A stretch of 64,000 bases of DNA from positions 96,299,762-96,363,761 of the forward strand of contig OZ021727.1 in the NCBI GenBank assembly GCA_963978545.1, given 5' to 3'. Of the stretch, positions 57,146-64,000 are shown in pieces. The translations under genes were made by a program, and so were the position numbers. Source of the stretch: Linyphia triangularis. Taxonomy: Eukaryota; Arthropoda; Arachnida; Araneae; Linyphiidae. The notes under the pieces were generated by a model, which did no database searches, was not told where the DNA came from, and saw only the letters and a program-made list of their open reading frames with translations. Numbering within the stretch: position 1 is the first letter of the stretch; the number at the start of each line of letters is the position of its first letter.

Positions 57146-59790
57146 GGAGAGATCCTAGAGTAAAAATTGCACAAATCCTTTGTGTGTGGGGAGTTTCTTA
57201 TTGCCTGATTTATTTGTAACCGGGATTGATGTTGCTAGACACATTAAATTTTCAATACTATACTAGTATTTTTAACATAATTTAGAATGTAGTTTTTTTC
57301 TAAAGTTTTTTAAGTGTTCTAATTTTTAGAGGTTTTTGTTATGATAAAAAAGTAGATTTCTTGCTACTAACATTCCCTGCTGTCATAAAAGTGTTTATCA
57401 AATCAGACTTTTTAGAGAACTATTTAAAATTAAATTCCAGTCCAATACTGAGCAGTTTTTTATGAATTGATCCTAATCTATTGATAGTAATTGCCTCACA
57501 GGATTTAAATAGTAAAATTCTGTTATTATTCTAGTACCGTAAGAAAGAAAATTCAGTATTTCTATTTGAGAGAAAACAGTTTTAAGGTACATACTTTAAA
57601 CCTTACTTTTTTAGTGGATGTGTTAAAAATAAAAGTTTTATATTCAGGGAAGAGACTAAATATATAATAAGAATAGTCAGAAATTTAAATGCTTTTTTTA
57701 AGCAAACTTGATTTTTTCATCCAAAAAAAAATACCTTTCCTTATTTTCCAATTAACACAAAATAAACGAAAAAATATATAAATTTTTACATATAAGCTAC
57801 TTGGTTACAAGTATCCTGAAACCTGAACAAATAAGTGATTGTTTTATGAAAATTGAACTGTAAATTTAATTGCCTTTTTAGAAATTTCCTCCAGTGAGCA
57901 TAATAACAAATATTACTTTAAGTATGTTTTGAAAAACAAGTAAAGTTAGGGTATTACTAGTGGGTTAATTTAGATATTTCACTGTAAAAAATCACTGATC
58001 AATAAACTATATTTTATAAATGTTGTGGCACCAGGCAGAGTATGCTGGTTGGATCATCGGATGGATATTTATTGGTTAAGTCTGCTGCTGTGCATTGCAG
58101 TGAAGTGTAGTGAAAAGAGGAAAAGGGGTATGTGGTGATAAAGAAGAGAACGGTGTACTCCTGGTCTAGTGCAAAAAGTGGAGGAATAAAATATTGGATT
58201 CTGACGGTTGCTAGAGGACAACATTTTGGGGACGTTGGGACATTTTGGTGTTGTTGAGACAAGTGCCACTACCATGAAATAAGTGATTTTTCCACTCCTG
58301 CCTGGCTGCCTTTGTTCCAAGTATATGTATATATATATTGTATTTTTACTGAACAAAGTTATATCTCAATTGTTAAACTTGTATGTATGCCTTTTAATGT
58401 TTTTTAAATTGAGTTTTAGTATTTTATGCCATGGAATACCCCCCCATCCCTTTTTTTATTTGTGTGTGTATTATGTTTCTTATCAATTGTGGTGCTTAAT
58501 TTGGAAATCAACGAAGATCTCAACCTTTGCAATTCGCTGTATTTATTTCTAGCAAAAATGTTGTATAACCGACGACAATGTACATTGACTCCAAAACTGA
58601 AATGATTTTTCTTGAATATTAGTTTTTGTGCATTCTGAAAGCTCTGTTTAGTCATATTTCAAATCTTCAAGGCACTAACCAGTTTAAAGAAAAATGCAGA
58701 CTTTGTTTTGGATATATTCATAATTATAAAGTTGCATCATTTCTGTTGAATTATATGAAAATTTGAAAACCCTTATTTCACGTTAGGTAAGAAATTAACA
58801 TGTGCTCACCATTCAATAATTGTTAGGTTTAGCAAAACTATCATTTTGGTGATTTATATTATAAATTAAGAACTTAAACAGTTTCAGAAAAAATATTTGA
58901 ATTTGTATATTTTATACAGGGTACATTTAGTTGTATTAATTAGTACTTTTTATTGATTAAATTTTTCCATTACAATTATTAAAAATACTATTTTGTATCT
59001 TAACTTAAAAAGTTGGATCTGACAGAGCTGTTTGGTCATTCTAACCAAAATAAGAAAAATGCATGTCACAACATTATACCATTCCAAAAACAAGTACAAT
59101 AGTAATGATTTGCCTTTTATTAACTTTTCCATGTTCCAGGCTAACTTTCTCATTAATAACATATTAAAGTTTTCTTATATAAATATATTTAATAATATAT
59201 CAAACGTCCAAAAGTAATTGTCATGGCTTATCTCTAGAGCCATCTATTCTAAGTGTTAAATAAATTAATAATAAAATTAATTTTTCTACAATTAATTTAA
59301 TGCATTCGTAATAAAGTGTTTCATACAATGGGAAATAATTTTTAAAATTTCATTATTTTTTCTTAAAAAATTTCTAAAATGTATGTAACTGAACAAAGCA
59401 TCATTGTCCTGACATATTACATTGCACTCAATATTTTAACTACAGAATGCAGCTACATTCTATTTTTGTGCCTATTCTCAGAACTTAGTAAGCTGTGTGA
59501 CTAATTATTCTTAGTTGGCACAAATATTTTGGAAATTTTGAAGTTCTGTTTCATTAGAGTTATGTTTAATTCACATCTTTTTCCTGGCATCTACAAAAAA
59601 ATACTAGGTGTGTAGGAAAAAAAATTATCTTTTAGAAAATATGTACATTAACTTTAATGTGCCAGCTTCTAATTACGTTAATTTCATCATTGCCCTTAGC
59701 ATATAAAGAACACAATAATGGAAAACCAGGATAATGAAGCTTGTTATGTATTAAAAATATAATTAAAATTGATATAATTTTAACAAAACC

Positions 59791-60185
59791 CATTGTGGGC
59801 CACAGAACCTGGAAACTTTCTGATTCTGAAAAAAGTGAAGGGAATATCACAGAGTTTTTGAAAAAATTGCCAATATCAGGGAATTTTTCTATTGTTTTGA
59901 AGATACCTTTCCCCGTTCATCTGTATTTTAGAGCCATTTTCCTGGAGAATTGTGGTAATCATTAAAAGTTTCATGTTACAGTATAATTTAAACTTTTCAA
60001 TGCTGCCAAAGCTATTTAAAGTAAATGGCATATTTTCTCCCTTGGCATAAATGTTCTATTCGATCTACACATTTGAAAAAATGAGGAAATTTGAAAAAAA
60101 GTTTTCCATAATATCAGGGAATTTTTTAGAAATATGTCAGGGAATTATCAGGGAACTTTTTTTCCTGATTTTTGTGGCCACCCTG
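59791..60185. mobile_element. CAGGGTGGCCACA-type MITE, unit 3
   Basis: Same as 48281-48675. Confidence 0.75.
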
Positions 60186-61083
60186 AGTACCTCACTACTA
60201 TTCTATTGTAAATTAATTATTATTATTATTATTTTGTTATTTTAATAAGCATTTTTTTTAAATCTCATTTAAAAAATTGTCATATTATTAAACGCCATTG
60301 TCTTACAATAGTGATTTTTTAAAAAAAAATTTCATACTCACAATTAAAAAATTTTTACGAGAAAAGAAAACGAAGTTCTGTGTATGGCAAGAGAAAAACT
60401 CGTTTACTTAAAAGCCTCGAAAACTATTCATACTAGGATTTTAAAAGTTGTAACTACTAGACATTAAGCAATCAGTTACACAATACTTGATTTTGTATAA
60501 TAATATTTCTGTCAAAAATTTACATTTGATTTTAAATCTATTTCAGTATGAAAATCTACTCAGCAAAAAGAAAGTTGTTCTTCATGATAAAGAAGTGATC
60601 ACAAATGTCTGTAGAACTTGATGATCAGAAAAGAAATGTCTTGATTAGCTGCCTGTGAAAAAATTAACGAGGTGTGTATATATATTGTTGCACATAGTTA
60701 AAATTTATGGTTGATGTTAGAAGTTGCTTCATTTTAGGTTTCTTTTTGTTAAGTTATTCATCTTTTAACCTTCAACATTACTTCTTTTCTCCCAACAATA
60801 TGCTTTAATTAGCACTTTGTACTTTTGACATAAAAACCAATGCCAAAACCAACCTGAATTAATTTTCTGGTATATCTACATCTTTATTGACTAGATGATC
60901 AGCTTTGTTTCCCAGCCCATTCGTAATGTTGTGAGCCGTACATTCCATGTGAATTAGTTAATTAGCATATCTCGCGTTTCTGCCAGTTGATGGTAAAATT
61001 TATCGTCTTTAATTTTGAAATATACAAAGGCGTACAAAATTTCAAACAGCTTGATTACACAGAAAAGAATGTTAATAGTACTG

Positions 61084-62698
61084 CATACCTGCCAACTTGT
61101 ACGAATCATCCGTACAATGTTCGGATTTTTACTATTTTGTACGGGTGTACGAACAGCTAAAAAAATCGTACGGATTTCACGGTACTTTTCGTTTTTTCCC
61201 TAAAACCGTTTTTTTTTTTTTATAAATATTTTTTTAAGTCACCAACGAAACCGAAACGATTTTCCAAAGCTGCCGCGTCCGTCAAAATATTTATTCACAC
61301 TCCAAGATTGCGCATATGTTCAGCACTAAAGCGCGTTGGCGAGGATGCATTGTTTTCTTTTCTGTTGCCAACTAGATTTGGCAAACCAAACCACTGCTTC
61401 GATTTTTCGGGCTTTACAGATTAATAAAGAAGCAGAAAACCGAAAGTGCTTTAGTTTTTTAATTCTACCTTCTTTTGGACTGGACTCCAAAACGTAAATA
61501 ATAGTACTGGACTTGCGCGTAAATAATAGCACTAAACACGGCGCCGGGGATGCACTGTTTTCATTTGTGTTGCCAACGGGACCTGGCGAACCAAACAACC
61601 ATTGCTTTGCCTCAGACTTAAGGGATTAACAAAGATTCTGAAAACCAAAAGTGCTTTAGATTTTGGTTCTTCCTTCTGTTTGGACCGTACAATAATGTTG
61701 CGCGTATATAATAAAAGTACTTAAGCGCGGCGCCGGAAATTCATTGTTTTCATCTGTGTTGCCGACGGGATTTGGCGAACCAAGCAACTGTTTCGTTGTC
61801 TCGAACTTTAGAGATAATAAAGTAGAAAACTGAAAGTGCTTTAGTTTTTTTTTTATTCTTTCTTCTTTTGGACCGTACTCCAACGCTGCGCACTAAATCG
61901 TGACGCCGCCGTTTTCAATTGTTTTGGCGGCACTCACCGAACGACTGTTTCGTTTTCTCGGACTTTAGAGATTAAAGCACTTTCGGTTTTCAGCTTCTTT
62001 GTTAGTCTTAATTATTTATTTTAAAATATCCAAGTTAAACAATCCTGGTGTAAAATTCCAGAAAATATCAAGTTTTTTTGGAGTTTACTTCAAACCAAGC
62101 GGTTTACTTCTAATCATCAGAAATTCAAACAAAGAAACAAATTTTGCATTCTGCTCTATCTATGCATCTGATATTAAGATTTCTCATGGAGGATTTACTG
62201 ATGTCGAAGTTCATATCAATTCTAAAAAGCACAGTGACAACATCAAATGTATTAATACGAATTCGAAAGCCTGCATAATTGATATTTGTGCGTGTGATTA
62301 AACACTTTGAATACCACCAACTCATTGTATGTTTCACTAGAGTTTTTGTGTCATAAAGCATGTTTTATTTAGGTGTAATGTAGACTAAATCTTAAACCTC
62401 ATCAGAGATTTCATCGTAAAGTTTAAATTTGATTTATTTTTAAATCCAAGTTAGTTTTTTTATTTTATAATTTCCATTTTGTGCTAAAATGTAACAATTT
62501 GTTATATTTGAGAGCAATTGAATACTATGCAATTTTTTTTTTTTTTTTTTTTTTTTTGCATTTGTAATAGAATTTCTATTATTTCTATATTACATTCATA
62601 AATATTGTCGCTATTTGACTTTCCATGAGTCATAGGAATGCAAATATTTGTTCCGTAAAAATTGTACTAATTTGAAAATGCCAATGTTGGCAGGTATG
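61084..62698. mobile_element. 1.6-kb hAT element in unit 4
   Basis: Same ends, target site and interior as the unit 2 insertion. It is about 28 bp shorter, mostly from a shorter T tract near 61210. Shared site and near identity mean one insertion, then duplication. Confidence 0.9.
61999..62301 (+). pseudogene. BED-type zinc-finger fragment of a hAT protein (unit 4)
   Basis: Same protein as at 50516-50818 in unit 2, including the Tyr in place of the second zinc-binding Cys. Confidence 0.65.
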
Positions 62699-62728
62699 GT
62701 ACTGCATTAAAGAAATTGTGTACTTCCA

Positions 62729-63129
62729 CAGCAATGTTGCCAGCGCAGATTGCTTGTTGTGCATGAAATAATTTCAATATTTAAATGAGAGCTGGGGCCC
62801 AAGTAATGTCCCCTTTGTGAAAAAGGGGAACGAAACATTGCTGCAATAAATTCATTTTGCGATTTAAGGGTAAATTAATAACCTTTAGCTTAAAAAAAAA
62901 TCGAAGATAGCGAAAATGATTCCAGTTACGATCTGAAAGTTTCTAAAGCGGAAGCTCTATGCACAATGCAAGTGGTCGCATTTTGCATAGAGCTTCTGCT
63001 CTATGCGACTCATAGAATATGTTCTTCCAATCCTGCGCAAAAACTGGAAATCTAGAAAATATGGTTCACAGATTGCAAAGACTTTGCAATCTGTTTTTAT
63101 TTGCATTTCAACTTTAAGTTGAAATGCAA
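62729..63129. repeat. Hairpin block, unit 4
   Basis: Same four stem-loops as in unit 1. Confidence 0.9.
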
Positions 63130-63616
63130 TTAAAAAAGCAAAAATTACACCTATTGGCGAGATCAGCTTCAAAACGATATTTCTGATAGTTTACTAAATG
63201 TGGTGTTATGGTTATTTTTGCTAAATTTTGTTGAAAACTCATTGCATCTCTTGCATTAATTTCTGACACTGTATATAAAAAAAATTCCAACGAGAATACT
63301 CTTCTGAAATCCAACTTTCAATAAACTAGAGATATTTTAAGGAAATTAAGATAAGTTTAGTAATCATCCTAGATTATATTTAAAAAAATCTGAACTATTT
63401 ATACTTTTTTCTTACCCTGAGATATCATTTTTACTTACTTTCACGAGCATCTTTGGAACTTCAAACAGTTTTGAGAAGAGAGTGACGATTCTCTTCTCAT
63501 GTAATTTTATGTTCTTGGGTTCCCTATATTATTGCCCTTTGATCTGGTTGGAATCTGCATGTTTCTTCATAACACCGATATTCAATCAACATAGCATAAT
63601 GAAAACTTCGTTGGAG

Positions 63617-63686
63617 AGGTTTGTTTGTACGCTCAACGACCTACTTTTGTGCGCAATAACAGTCAATCAGGCAGGGACTTAACTCT
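63617..63686 (-). mobile_element. SINE family B 3' fragment, unit 4
   Basis: Same fragment as in unit 1. Confidence 0.7.
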
Positions 63687-64000
63687 TCGGAGAGATCCTA
63701 GAGTAAAAATTGCACAAATCCTTTGTGTGTGGGGAGTTTCTTATTGCCTGATTTATTTGTAACCGGGATTGATGTTGCTAGACACATTAAATTTTCAATA
63801 CTATACTAGTATTTTTAACATAATTTAGAATGTAGTTTTTTTCTAAAGTTTTTTAAGTGTTCTAATTTTTAGAGGTTTTTGTTATGATAAAAAAGTAGAT
63901 TTCTTGCTACTAACATTCCCTGCTGTCATAAAAGTGTTTATCAAATCAGACTTTTTAGAGAACTATTTAAAATTAAATTCCAGTCCAATACTGAGCAGTT

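Larger units (their letters stand above)
55513..60424 (+). repeat. Tandem array unit 3 (4,912 bp, no hAT insertion)
   Basis: Collinear with unit 1, with the empty hAT site at 56156-56161. It lacks about 12 bp near 59486 (a TTTATTTCTTT stretch) that units 1 and 2 have, and its C run near 58440 is shorter. Confidence 0.95.
60425..64000 (+). repeat. Tandem array unit 4 (partial, with hAT insertion; runs off the window)
   Basis: Collinear with unit 2, including the hAT insertion at the same base. The array continues beyond the window edge, so total copy number is unknown. Confidence 0.95.

Noticed and set aside
44891..63682. Recurring short open frames in each array unit (60-95 residues, both strands)
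   Set aside because: They recur because the DNA is duplicated. They overlap each other on opposite strands, include low-complexity and palindrome-derived sequence, and match no family.

Overview
This window looks like AT-rich, repeat-packed eukaryotic DNA. It has spliced-gene signals, tRNA-derived SINEs, (AT)n tracts, homopolymer runs and dense DNA-transposon debris. The protein remnants (a Ty3/gypsy integrase, ZMYM1-like hAT transposases, a DD34E Tc1 transposase, a THAP exon and a CCHC-bearing LINE ORF1) point to an arthropod. A chelicerate such as a spider is my best guess, but that is an inference. No intact host gene is visible. One short candidate exon (37167-37312) is the only stretch that may belong to a host gene.

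Layout. 1-1412: 3' end of a Ty3/gypsy element with a candidate LTR. 1631-2339: tail of a hAT element. 3989-4706: a TTAA-flanked MITE. 5651-8188: a decayed hAT transposase and its right terminus. 10778-12080: a Helitron-like element with six internal repeats, hit by a SINE with near-perfect target duplications. 12713-15959: a DNA transposon with 26-bp inverted termini and two internal tandem arrays. 17125-18040: minisatellite and tandem hAT-like termini. 18121-22560: an ORF1-only LINE remnant. 22741-27660: a ~150-bp minisatellite split into two blocks. Between them lies a 1.27-kb TA-flanked element full of GGGGTGAATCGGAAC motifs. 28543-34776: a 6.2-kb hAT element with a perfect 8-bp target duplication and at least four nested insertions. 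These include a THAP-type transposon and an LTR-like promoter with two perfect four-unit heat-shock elements. 37167-40230: candidate exon, Tc1 debris, a second SINE. 40231-42529: a foldback element with ~260-bp arms around a Tc1 transposase gene and two opposed SINEs.

43990-64000: a head-to-tail array of a ~4.93-kb unit (three complete copies plus a partial one at the window edge). Units 2 and 4 carry the same 1.6-kb hAT insertion, which encodes a BED-type zinc finger. Units 1 and 3 keep the empty site. Every unit has a 400-bp block of nested perfect hairpins, a SINE tail and a CAGGGTGGCCACA-type MITE.

The coding remnants are mobile-element genes, nearly all broken. The window's interest lies in nested element architecture, the tandem array, and the heat-shock-like and THAP/CRE regulatory arrangements.
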